In this document: one piece after another, positions 7,512-14,745 of the stretch
How the letters are laid out: each line of letters starts with the position of its first letter
Numbering within the stretch: position 1 is the stretch's first letter
Origin: CAZDDI01 sp964504195
GTDB lineage: Bacteria; Chloroflexota; Anaerolineae; B4-G1; SLSP01
Assembly (NCBI GenBank): GCA_964504195.1
Contig: CAZDDI010000070.1
Coordinates: 1 to 19,366 of the forward strand
Direction of reading: 5' to 3'
DNA: 19,366 bases
Translations under genes and position numbers: made by a program
The notes under the pieces: model-generated
The model's database searches: none
What the model was told of the DNA's origin: nothing
What the model saw: the letters and a program-made list of their open reading frames with translations, nothing else

Positions 7512-9578
7512 TTACTCGGTTTCCTGCTCAACCTTCATCTGAGCGATGATCTGTTGTGCCATGTGCGCCGGTACGGGATCGTAGTGTGAATACTCCATCC
7601 GGTAGATGCCGCGCCCTTGCGTGATCGCCCGCAGGTTAGTAGCATACTGCTGCATCTCCGCCAACGGCGCGAGCGCCGTCACGATAGACTTATTGCCCTG
7701 CTGATCCATACCCTGCACGCGCGCACGACGCGTGTTGAGGTCCGACATCACATCACCGGTAAACTCTTCCGGCACGCTAATAGTGAAGATGTGCATCGGT
7801 TCCAACAGTACCGGCTTAGCATCACGGAACGCCGTCTTGAAGCCCTCACGCCCAGCAATCTGGAACGCAATGTCTTTGGAGTCTACCGGATGCTCTTTAC
7901 CGTCGTACACGGCCACCTTCACATCCACAATCGGATAACCCGCCAACACCCCCTGCTCCAGCACGCTCTTGACACCCTTTTCAATAGAGGGCATGAAGGA
8001 CGAAGAAATCCGCCCACCGAAGACTTCCCAGACATACTCGAAGCCTGTATCACGGGGCAGCGGCTCCAAGCGCAGGTGAACTTCGGCGAATTGCCCCGCA
8101 CCACCGGACTGCTTCTTGTGACGATACTGTGCCGAGGTTGTTGCAGTAACGGTTTCCTTGTAAGGAACCTTGGGTGTGCGTACCTCGAGATGGACCCCAA
8201 AACGCTTCTCCATACGGCGAATGGCCGTATCAATGTGCGCGTCGCCCATCCCCCACAACAAGGTCTCGCGTGTCACATGCTCAGGATTCCAATGCAGCGT
8301 GGGATCTTCCTCACACATCCGGGTCAACGTCGAACCCATCTTCGCCGTATCGCCCTTGGTCTTAGGATACACAGCTACGCTGTAAAGCGGATCGGGGAAG
8401 ATCGGCCCACGGATGGTGTACTTGCGATCTTTGGTAGAAAGCGTGTCACCGGTCAAAGCTACACTCATCTTGGCAACCACACCCAAATCACCCGCGTGGA
8501 AGCGATCACTGTTCGTTTGTTCCTTGCCGCGCACCACATAGAGCTGTCCCAACCGCTCTTCCTGCTGCGCGCGACTATTGTATACGGTTGAACCGGATTC
8601 CGCAATACCGCTACACACGCGGAAATATGTCAGTTTGCCCACAAAGGGGTCTGCCGTCGTCTTAAAAACCAACAAAGCCAACGGCCCTATATCGCTCACA
8701 GCCAGGTCTTCTTCACCTTGCGGCCCTTCCGCCTGGAAGGGATGAATATCAGGTGAAGGCGCAACCTGCACCAGTATATCCAACAGCGTGCGCGCGCCCA
8801 CCAGATTGCCGCCCGAAGCCACCATTACCGGCACAAAGGTACCCTTCTGCACCACCTGGCGTAACCCACGCGCAATCTCTTCCGGCGTTAACGCGCCTTC
8901 ATCAAAATACTTCATCATTAGCTCATCATCGCCTTCAGCTGCCGCCTCAACGATGCGTGTGTAAATTTCTTCAGCCTGCCCGGCTAAATCGCCTGGTATC
9001 GCAGCTGCCGTGGCTTTCTCCCCCATGTAAGCCTTCTGCCCCAGCACATCCACCACACCGCTGAACGAGGCCTGTGCGCCAATCGGCAACATCAGTGGCA
9101 GGAAATCTACACCGGGGAAGGTGGTTTCCAAACCCTTGAGGGTCTGTTCAAAATTGGCGTTTTCCCGATCCATCTTGTTGATTAGAACCAGACGAGGGAG
9201 CGACTCTTCTTCAGCATAGCCCCAAGTAAGTTCAGAGCCTACCTCCACGCCGGCGGCTGCATCGAGCACTAGCAACGCAGCATCCGCCGCGCGCAAGGCA
9301 CTCTTTACTTCACCGGCGAAATCCGTGTAACCGGGCGTGTCCAACAAATTGATCTTGTAGCCCTGCCACTCGACAGGAGCCAGGGCCAAGCTCAACGAAA
9401 TATGCCGCCGGATTTCCTCATCATCGAAATCCGTCACGGTGTTGCCCTCTTCAACTTTACCACGCCGATTGAGTGCCCCGCCCAAGAAGAGCAGGGCCTC
9501 TACCAGAGTTGTCTTGCCGGAGCTACCATGACCGATCAGGGCGATATTTCGCAATTGCTGTGTGGTGTACTCTTTCAT
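7512..9578 (-). CDS. Elongation factor G-like GTPase (EF-G2 type)
   Basis: A 688-residue translational GTPase of EF-G length. The ATG at 9578 follows AAGGAG (9588-9583). GTPase motifs are G1 GHGSSGKTT (residues 16-24), G3 DTPGYTDF (80-87) and G4 NKMD (134-137). EF-G domains II-V follow, including SGGAGQFAEVHLRLEP in domain IV and a C-terminal domain with DLNTRRARVQGM. G1 differs from the canonical AHIDAGKTT, and the switch I motif RGITI is replaced by RHISL (58-62), with Gly to His and Thr to Ser. This points to the divergent EF-G-like/EF-G2 group rather than the main elongation factor, whose gene normally sits with ribosomal-protein genes; none is seen here. It may act in ribosome recycling, stress translation or an unknown role. 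It has its own promoter at 9729-9756. Confidence 0.9.
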   Translation of the reverse strand: MKEYTTQQLRNIALIGHGSSGKTTLVEALLFLGGALNRRGKVEEGNTVTDFDDEEIRRHISLSLALAPVEWQGYKINLLDTPGYTDFAGEVKSALRAADAALLVLDAAAGVEVGSELTWGYAEEESLPRLVLINKMDRENANFEQTLKGLETTFPGVDFLPLMLPIGAQASFSGVVDVLGQKAYMGEKATAAAIPGDLAGQAEEIYTRIVEAAAEGDDELMMKYFDEGALTPEEIARGLRQVVQKGTFVPVMVASGGNLVGARTLLDILVQVAPSPDIHPFQAEGPQGEEDLAVSDIGPLALLVFKTTADPFVGKLTYFRVCSGIAESGSTVYNSRAQQEERLGQLYVVRGKEQTNSDRFHAGDLGVVAKMSVALTGDTLSTKDRKYTIRGPIFPDPLYSVAVYPKTKGDTAKMGSTLTRMCEEDPTLHWNPEHVTRETLLWGMGDAHIDTAIRRMEKRFGVHLEVRTPKVPYKETVTATTSAQYRHKKQSGGAGQFAEVHLRLEPLPRDTGFEYVWEVFGGRISSSFMPSIEKGVKSVLEQGVLAGYPIVDVKVAVYDGKEHPVDSKDIAFQIAGREGFKTAFRDAKPVLLEPMHIFTISVPEEFTGDVMSDLNTRRARVQGMDQQGNKSIVTALAPLAEMQQYATNLRAITQGRGIYRMEYSHYDPVPAHMAQQIIAQMKVEQETE

Positions 9579-9608
9579 TAAAACTCCTTCCTCCAAAAGG
9601 TCCTTCTC

Positions 9609-9645
9609 GTGAAATGTGATGCGTGAAAAATGATGTATGATGCGG
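9609..9645 (-). repeat. Low-complexity iterated leader segment before the EF-G-like gene
   Basis: The plus strand repeats short GTGA, GATG and TGATG words (for example ATGTGATGCGTG then ATGATGTATGATG). It lies in the roughly 145-base untranslated leader of the EF-G-like gene, just upstream of the ribosome site. No stable fold or coding potential was recognised. Confidence 0.35.
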
Positions 9646-9728
9646 AAAACACTAGCAAAGAATCGCGTCTCACGCACCAAACAAGCTCAAATTGTGGAAT
9701 GGCTACTTATGCTTACGCACGGAAGAGT

Positions 9729-9756
9729 ATTGTAAATGAAAATAGCCGAAAGTCAA
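9729..9756 (-). promoter_or_regulatory. Sigma70-type promoter of the EF-G-like gene
   Basis: On the minus strand TTGACT (9756-9751) is followed after 16 bp by TACAAT (9734-9729), five of six matches in each box. Initiation near 9722 gives a leader of about 145 bases. The rest of the 9579-9841 gap holds small weak hairpins near 9804-9831 (TATGCC-TCC-GGCATA) that may end hemW transcription, and nothing else recognisable. Confidence 0.7.
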
Positions 9757-9841
9757 AGTCAAAAAACGCACGGGCAACAATTGAAAATGCGCACCCTGCG
9801 TTAGGCTCAGGGAAAGTATGCCTCCGGCATATTCTTTACCG

Positions 9842-11041
9842 CTATCCATCCGGCAAAAATTCACCAAACACCTGATTACCAACAAGCCGCGCGCGGGGCG
9901 TTAAGCGAACACGCCCCCCATCACAAATCAACAGTCCCAAGGCTACCAAGCGCCGTAAAGTTTCACCATACACATCTTCCAGCGTAACGCCGAAGCGTGC
10001 CTGAAACCGCGCCGCGCTCACCCCTTCAGCCAATCGCAACCCCATCATCATGGTCTCGCCCCGTTCCAGCGCACCAGAAATGACCTCCGTCTCCATGCGC
10101 GGGGTGTGACGTGCTCGCAATGCCGCGATGTAGGCGGAAGGATTGGGTAAATTCACCCAGCGCCGCTGCCGGTACCAGGAATGCGCCCCCGCTCCCACCC
10201 CCAACCACGGCTCGTTACGCCAATAAACCAGGTTGTGCCGTCCCACCCACGGGCTAATAGCCTCAGTGCGCCCATCGGGGGGGAGTTGCCAGAGCGCATC
10301 CGGCGCAACCACGCCCCGCGCCCAGTTGGAAATCTCATACTGCCAGAAGCCCGCCGCCAACAAGTGCTCCGCAGCAAGGTCGTACATCTCAGCAGCCGCA
10401 TCAGGATCAGGTGTGGGCAATTCACCCATCGCGACAGCCTGCGCCAGCGGCGTTGCCGCTTCGAGCGTGAGAGCGTAAAGTGAAAGGTGCTCTGGCGCCA
10501 GTTCAAGCACCCGTTCCAGAGTAGCCGCCCAACGCGCTAACGACTGTCCCGGTAACCCATAGATCAAATCAAGGCTAAGGTTATCGAAACCTGCCTGACG
10601 CGCCGCTAACACCGCAGCACAGGCCTCATCCCAAGTGTGAATCCGTCCCAACAAGGCAAGTTCTTCGGCAAAGGTTGTCTGCACTCCCAGGCTCAACCGG
10701 TTGACGCCTATACGGCGCAACTGCTGCAAATTCGCCACATCCACCGTACCGGGATTCGCTTCTAAAGTAATTTCGGCATCTTCGGCGAGCGTGAAGTAAC
10801 GAGCAAGGGACGTAAAAAAACGGGAAAACAATGCCGGAGGCAGCAGTGAGGGCGTACCACCGCCGAAGTAGACCGTGCGAATGCTCGCCTCACGATAGCG
10901 CGTCGCCAACCGGGCTAGATTTTGCGTCAGAGCACGCTCATAATCCACATACAACGACTCCAACCCGACATGAGTATTGAAATCGCAATACGCGCACCGT
11001 TGCCGACAAAAGGGAATATGCACATACAAGGCTACATCCAC
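9842..11041 (-). CDS. hemW: HemW, radical SAM heme chaperone
   Basis: A 399-residue radical SAM protein, normal for HemW. The cluster motif is CRQRCAYC near the N-terminus (C12, C16 and C19 from the chosen start), with Phe rather than a fourth Cys after the motif as expected for HemW, not HemN. YFGGGTPS, the LSLGVQ segment, DLIYGLPGQ and the C-terminal RHNLVYWRNEPWLGVGAGAH stretch are all HemW hallmarks. The protein binds heme and delivers it to target enzymes; it was long annotated as an oxygen-independent coproporphyrinogen oxidase. GTG at 11041 is chosen because GGTAGG stands six bases ahead; a TTG two codons upstream (11047) would abut that site. No other heme gene is nearby, and repeat B lies just upstream. 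Function is inferred from family membership. Confidence 0.92.
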   Translation of the reverse strand: MDVALYVHIPFCRQRCAYCDFNTHVGLESLYVDYERALTQNLARLATRYREASIRTVYFGGGTPSLLPPALFSRFFTSLARYFTLAEDAEITLEANPGTVDVANLQQLRRIGVNRLSLGVQTTFAEELALLGRIHTWDEACAAVLAARQAGFDNLSLDLIYGLPGQSLARWAATLERVLELAPEHLSLYALTLEAATPLAQAVAMGELPTPDPDAAAEMYDLAAEHLLAAGFWQYEISNWARGVVAPDALWQLPPDGRTEAISPWVGRHNLVYWRNEPWLGVGAGAHSWYRQRRWVNLPNPSAYIAALRARHTPRMETEVISGALERGETMMMGLRLAEGVSAARFQARFGVTLEDVYGETLRRLVALGLLICDGGRVRLTPRARLVGNQVFGEFLPDG

Positions 11042-11086
11042 CGGCAACCTACCTGTTACTAACTTGCGCTTTTCGTTAAGCCACGT

Positions 11087-11179
11087 GGCTATTCAAGGGT
11101 CAAAATGGGTCGGTAGTGAGGGCTTTAGCCGCTTTCTACTCCACACTGGAACGCCTAAAGGCACCGCTACAACCGTAGG
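11087..11179 (-). repeat. Dispersed intergenic hairpin repeat, copy B
   Basis: The reverse complement of this 93-bp segment aligns end to end with 5573-5664. Shared blocks include CCTTTAGGCGTTC, AAAGCGGCT, TCACTACC and TTTGACCCTTGAATAGCC. In the minus-strand sense it begins seven bases after the stop of the ABC ATPase gene at 11186, the same relative place and direction as copy A. The hairpin core here is GGCTAAAGCC. No coding frame is visible in it. Confidence 0.75.
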
Positions 11180-11185
11180 GCCAAT

Positions 11186-12151
11186 CTATGAAACAATCCC
11201 CTGCGTGAGATTGAGGAACATACTTTCCAGCGTCTCACGCTCCTCAGTGAAAGCAAGCACCGGAAAGCCCGCGCTTACCAGCTCCGCCAATAGAGCAACG
11301 AGCGTCTGCCGGTCCCCCGTCAGCGTTACCAGCAGCCCACCCCCATTACCATTGCCGTTACCTTCAGTGACAGATTCAACCGTTTGCACTTCTGGCCGTG
11401 CCTCGAGCCAGGCGTGCGCGGCCCCATGCGCACCCAGGAAAGCAATCCGCACGCGCTGGTGCGGGCGCAATTGGGCACGAATCTGTTCCAGCGGGCCGGA
11501 GGCAACCAGTCGCCCCTCCTCAACAATACCGATATGGGTGGCGACCTCATCCAACTCGCGCAGAACATGCGACGAGAGGAAGATCGTCTTGCCCATCTCC
11601 TGCAACGCGCGCAGAATGTCCCGCAAATCAACACGCGCGCGCGGATCCAACCCGGCAGCCGGCTCATCAGCGATAATCAACTGCGGATCGTGTACCAGCG
11701 CACGCGCCACGCCCAACCGCTGGCGCATCCCCCGCGAGAGGGTGCGCACATCATCGTCTCGCCGGTGCGCCAACCCCACCAGATCCAACAAATCCGCTAC
11801 CATGCTTCGCTGTTTTTCCGGCGCGATTTTATAACAATCAGCGAAAAACTCCAGGTATTCGGCCACCCCCATTTCATCGTACAGACCGAACTCGTCAGGG
11901 ATATAACCTAGAATACGACGCACATCGCGGGGTTGCGTATCCACGCGATACCCACCCACCCGCACATCGCCCCGATCGAAGCGCAACAAGGTGGTAAGGA
12001 TACGAATAGTTGTAGTCTTCCCGGCCCCGTTCGGCCCAACGAAAGCGTAAATCGCGCCCGCCTCTACTGCAAAAGTAAGGGCGTCCACCGCAGGCCGGCG
12101 GGCCTTACGATACGTTTTATGCAAATCCTTGACTTCGAGAATGGCTGTCAT
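11186..12151 (-). CDS. ABC-2-type transporter ATPase (NatA/CcmA-like), no adjacent permease
   Basis: A 321-residue ATPase: Walker A GPNGAGKTT (residues 39-47), Q-loop-side YIPDEFGLYDEM, signature LSRGMRQR, Walker B LIIADEPAAGLDP and H-loop SSH. LSRGM instead of LSGGQ, and the AAGLDP D-loop, are usual in the ABC-2/NatA drug, antibiotic and gliding-type exporters. An extra C-terminal domain of about 100 residues contains an acidic Gly/Asn stretch (EGNGNGNGG) that looks like a linker. The start overlaps the upstream GIY-YIG stop by four bases (ATGA), so the two are translationally coupled. ABC-2 permease genes usually follow such an ATPase; here the next gene is hemW, so the permease must be elsewhere or lost. 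The substrate is unknown. Confidence 0.9.
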   Translation of the reverse strand: MTAILEVKDLHKTYRKARRPAVDALTFAVEAGAIYAFVGPNGAGKTTTIRILTTLLRFDRGDVRVGGYRVDTQPRDVRRILGYIPDEFGLYDEMGVAEYLEFFADCYKIAPEKQRSMVADLLDLVGLAHRRDDDVRTLSRGMRQRLGVARALVHDPQLIIADEPAAGLDPRARVDLRDILRALQEMGKTIFLSSHVLRELDEVATHIGIVEEGRLVASGPLEQIRAQLRPHQRVRIAFLGAHGAAHAWLEARPEVQTVESVTEGNGNGNGGGLLVTLTGDRQTLVALLAELVSAGFPVLAFTEERETLESMFLNLTQGIVS

Positions 12152-12441
12152 GATGTACCTTTCAATGCGATTTCTTCTCGTGGCCCATCCGCGTACGGCT
12201 CTCGGCTCGCCAAGCAGATAAGCTTGGCCGCACGCGAGAGGCGCTTGAAGCGCGCTTCAGCACGGGCCGCTGCCGAGCGATCAGGATATACCCAGAGCGC
12301 TGTGAGTGTCACCGGTAAATGCGTACGCGTATAGCGTGCGCCCCGCCCAGCCTGATGTTCGAGCAACCGCCGCGCCGGATCAGTGGTGATACCGGTGTAG
12401 AGCGAATCGTCCGCACAGCGCAAAACATACATGTACCACAT
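12148..12441 (-). CDS. GIY-YIG nuclease-superfamily protein (UPF0213/YhbQ-like)
   Basis: A 97-residue single-domain protein. The N-terminus MWYMYVLRCADDSLYTGITT is the GIY-YIG core in the relaxed form (YVL...YTG) typical of the small UPF0213/YhbQ group. RRLLEHQAGRGARYTRTH supplies the Arg/His cluster, and the EARFKRLSRAAK helix carries the conserved Glu and basic residues. Small members have weak or unproven nuclease activity, with roles suggested in DNA or RNA processing. Its stop overlaps the ABC ATPase start by four bases, an odd functional pairing that makes a two-gene operon from the promoter at 12459-12486. Confidence 0.85.
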   Translation of the reverse strand: MWYMYVLRCADDSLYTGITTDPARRLLEHQAGRGARYTRTHLPVTLTALWVYPDRSAAARAEARFKRLSRAAKLICLASREPYADGPREEIALKGTS

Positions 12442-12458
12442 AGCGATCTACCGCAAAC

Positions 12459-12486
12459 AGTATAGTCAAAAGAGTAAAAAAGACAA
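12459..12486 (-). promoter_or_regulatory. Sigma70-type promoter for the GIY-YIG/ABC ATPase pair
   Basis: On the minus strand TTGTCT (12486-12481) is followed after 16 bp by TATACT (12464-12459). Initiation near 12452 leaves a leader of only about ten bases before the ATG at 12441, containing a weak GGTAG. It is divergent from the promoter at 12521-12548. Confidence 0.65.
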
Positions 12487-12520
12487 CCGGAAGATTTTCG
12501 CCATCTCGTGGCCTGCAATC

Positions 12521-12548
12521 TTGCACTTTGAGCAATCAGGGCTACACT
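12521..12548 (+). promoter_or_regulatory. Promoter giving an apparently leaderless transcript
   Basis: TTGCAC (12521-12526), a 16-bp spacer, then TACACT (12543-12548). The ATG at 12555 lies exactly seven bases after the last -10 base, where transcription should start, and there is no ribosome site before it. The mRNA would therefore begin at or beside its start codon. Confidence 0.55.
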
Positions 12549-12554
12549 CCAAGC

Positions 12555-13853
12555 ATGCATCACTCAGAGAAAACTTGCTTCACCCGCGTTGCGGATATAG
12601 GCTTGTGGATGTTGGCCCTCCTCTTCCTGTTGGCCGGCGCTACCAGCCCACGCCTTGACGATAAACGGATCACGCTCATGCTAAGCGGGGATGCGCAGTT
12701 CAATTTTTACGCCTGGGAAGTGGAAGCGATAGCCCGCAAGGTAGCTTACGGACTGCTGGCCCCGCAGCGGTTCATGGATGATACCAGCCGCGCACGCTTC
12801 GTATTGACCTATCTGGATGATGTAGCTACCGCGCAGCAACTCACCGCCGAGATCAACCGCATTTACACCGACCCCACTATCCACGATCCAGAACACGTCA
12901 TCGCAGCCCAGGCCGAGTCGCTGGCCCAGACACGGGCAATCTTAAAACAAAGCGCTCCACTGGCTGAAGCCATTCTTGGTGAGCAAATCGCCATAACACT
13001 GAGCGATGCGGGTTTCGGCTGGTTGGGGCAGTTATTCCCTCCCCTCAGTGGCACATTCACACCACTCCCCCAAATGATGATCCTCTCCCCTCGTGAACGC
13101 ATTGAGAACGTGTATACACTGGCATTACTCCCGACCCTCACCACCGGCGACCAGGTCGCGCTAGAGCAACAAATCGAGACCGCGCTACCTGAACGCTCGG
13201 TCTACATCACCCGCATTGGCGGGCTGGCTGCATATCCGGCGATGTTACAAGAGAGCAGCTGGTTAGAATGGATATTGGATGTGAAGGCGCACGAGTGGGC
13301 ACACCACTACATGCTCCTGTATCCGTTGGGCCGTAAGTACGATGCCTCACAAGAGACGCGTACCCTTAACGAAACCATCGCCTCGCTTATCGGCAATTGG
13401 GCCGGACAGGAAACCTATCTGCGTGTTTACGCCCCCCTGTTCAGCTATGAAAAATCGCTTCCCCAGCCGTTCACTGCCACCGCCCGTCAGGACACTGTCA
13501 CACCGCACTTCAACTTCCGCGAGGAGATGTACCGCACCCGACAAAAGGTAGATCAGCTGCTGGCTGAAGGGCAAGTGGCAGCAGCAGAAGCCTACATGGA
13601 AGCGCAACGTCGCAGTTTTGTAGCGCAAGGGTATCAAATGCGCCGTCTGAACCAGGCGTACTTTGCTTTCCATGGCTCATACGCGGAAGCGCGCGGCGCA
13701 TCCGGCGCGGATCCGATCGGCCCTCTGGTACGGCAAGTGTGGGCGCTCACCCCGAACCCGCCAGCATTTATCCATACGTTAGGCCATGTATACACGTTGG
13801 AAACGCTACAAACTATTCACCGTGGTTTGCTGGCACAACTATCGCCCCCTTAG
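12555..13853 (+). CDS. Membrane-anchored HExxH metallopeptidase-like protein, family not recognised
   Basis: A 432-residue protein of no family I can name. An N-terminal hydrophobic segment (about residues 14-32) is a signal anchor, so most of the chain should lie outside the cytoplasm. HEWAHH (residues 246-251) is a zinc-metallopeptidase HExxH motif, and NETIASLIGNW downstream offers Glu273 as a third ligand, 22 residues after the second His, in gluzincin style. Flanking regions are helical and charged, with no extra domain. The start ATG fits the leaderless promoter; an in-frame TTG at 12528 lies inside that promoter and is rejected. It is transcribed alone, between a divergent promoter and a terminator at 13843-13873. 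Proteolytic activity is inferred from the motif only; the substrate is unknown. Confidence 0.75.
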   Translation: MHHSEKTCFTRVADIGLWMLALLFLLAGATSPRLDDKRITLMLSGDAQFNFYAWEVEAIARKVAYGLLAPQRFMDDTSRARFVLTYLDDVATAQQLTAEINRIYTDPTIHDPEHVIAAQAESLAQTRAILKQSAPLAEAILGEQIAITLSDAGFGWLGQLFPPLSGTFTPLPQMMILSPRERIENVYTLALLPTLTTGDQVALEQQIETALPERSVYITRIGGLAAYPAMLQESSWLEWILDVKAHEWAHHYMLLYPLGRKYDASQETRTLNETIASLIGNWAGQETYLRVYAPLFSYEKSLPQPFTATARQDTVTPHFNFREEMYRTRQKVDQLLAEGQVAAAEAYMEAQRRSFVAQGYQMRRLNQAYFAFHGSYAEARGASGADPIGPLVRQVWALTPNPPAFIHTLGHVYTLETLQTIHRGLLAQLSPP

Positions 13854-13873
13854 TGCTGGGGCGTTTTAGTTTT
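13843..13873 (+). terminator. Intrinsic terminator of the HExxH protein gene
   Basis: CGCCCC (13843-13848) pairs with GGGGCG (13858-13863), followed by TTTTAGTTTT. The left arm lies inside the last codons and the stop codon is in the loop. Confidence 0.7.
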
Positions 13874-14256
13874 GGGGAAAGGATAGACATGAGGCCGATG
13901 AGGGGGGAGCCAGAAGAGATGACGAATACGAGCAAAGACAATTAGTGAAGAAGGACTTGTTGAGAGCAGCGGTAGCGGCATGGTTAAGGGTGGGGGGAGC
14001 GGTTCAAAGACCGTTTCAACGGTGCTGGATACGTTGGAGCCGTCAAGGGGCGACTTGCTCCCCGTGCGTGCCGTGGCTCTAAGTGGGCATGAGCGTTTTG
14101 ACCAGGGTGGGCCTGCCGAGGATGGCCTTGCCCGAATACATATTTGCATTTTGGAAGGAGCTCGCTTTGAGCCGGTGGCGCAAAAGGCAGCCGATTTGCT
14201 TCCACTGCGATGATTTTAATGCTTGGAACGGCCTAAGCGTACTGCCTGAGCACAAC
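13874..14256. other. Gene-poor stretch with small unassigned frames
   Basis: No recognised gene. On the plus strand, an 18-codon frame (ATG 13889, purine-rich GGAAAGGA upstream) stops at 13943-13945 and touches a GTG frame of 45 codons (13945-14082) that is Arg/Trp-rich. On the minus strand, an open frame ending at 14079 contains WKQIGCLLRHRLKASSFQN and then MYSGKAILGRPT, which looks protein-like but is unrecognised. The stretch adjoins broken genes and may be relic DNA. Confidence 0.4.
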
Positions 14257-14286
14257 GCAAAAGCGGCCCCATCAGGGAGCCGCTTT
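14257..14286 (-). terminator. Intrinsic terminator after the recombinase-like fragment
   Basis: AAAGCGGC (14260-14267) pairs with GCCGCTTT (14279-14286), extended by CCC/GGG with one bulge. On the minus strand the stem runs into TTTTGC. It lies 67 bases after the stop of the minus-strand fragment at 14353. Confidence 0.65.
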
Positions 14287-14352
14287 CATTTCACGTTCTT
14301 GCCTGCATGCTGTGTGCCTCAAAGAGGGTTTAAGTCCAATACCACGCTGGTT

Positions 14353-14745
14353 TCAGATAGGGCGCGCCCATTCACGGGGTTCGATTTTGGTGAGGTGACC
14401 ATCTGCCGTTTCAAGACGCTTGATGAGGGTGCCCAGGATGCGCTTTTGTGTTTTGAGTTCGGAATCGGCCACTTCGCGTAACATCCCCAGCGCGTTTTCG
14501 ATAATACGCTCAAAGTCAAAGCTGTTTTGTCGGAGTTGCTTGCGCAGAGAAGCGATTTTATCATCGAGAGCGACGTACCGGAAGCGGTACTCGGCATCGG
14601 GGATGAGTTCGGCCAGGTAGCCATCGGTGAGTTTGTCGCGTCGGGCGGTGATGCTGGCAATCTGCTGCATGATCTGGGCGGCGAGGGGGTCGAGTTGGGC
14701 GCGCATATCGTCCAGCTCTTCCTGGAGGACGACGTGTGCTGACGC
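14353..14745 (-). pseudogene. C-terminal fragment resembling a large serine recombinase
   Basis: An open frame of about 130 codons that starts abruptly. It is a continuous charged helix: LQEELDDMRAQLDPLAAQI, then RRDKLTDGYLAELIPDAEYR, ending LIKRLETADGHLTKIEPREW. The pattern of a coiled coil, a short DxYLxxLIxxxEY element, and a final ERxLLxxLIxRLE-like helix resembles the C-terminal end of large serine recombinases. The catalytic resolvase domain, recombinase domain and zinc ribbon are all absent; upstream DNA near 14740 switches to plus-strand coding sequence of another gene. The internal ATG at 14706 is not a credible true start. It is probably a remnant of an integrated element. Other coiled-coil proteins could look similar, so the family call is moderate. 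Confidence 0.5.

Noticed and set aside
7617..8591. Plus-strand 324-codon frame inside the EF-G-like gene
   Set aside because: His/Arg-rich shadow of a conserved GTPase gene; no ribosome site.
9609..9645. Riboswitch in the EF-G-like leader
   Set aside because: The leader is low-complexity and shows no conserved aptamer-like pairing that I can identify.
11384..11911. Plus-strand frames inside the ABC ATPase gene
   Set aside because: Antisense to Walker and signature motifs, so they are shadows.
14627..14735. Upstream part of the first ankyrin frame
   Set aside because: Ser/Arg-rich sequence antisense to the recombinase-like fragment, with no ankyrin pattern before about 14890.
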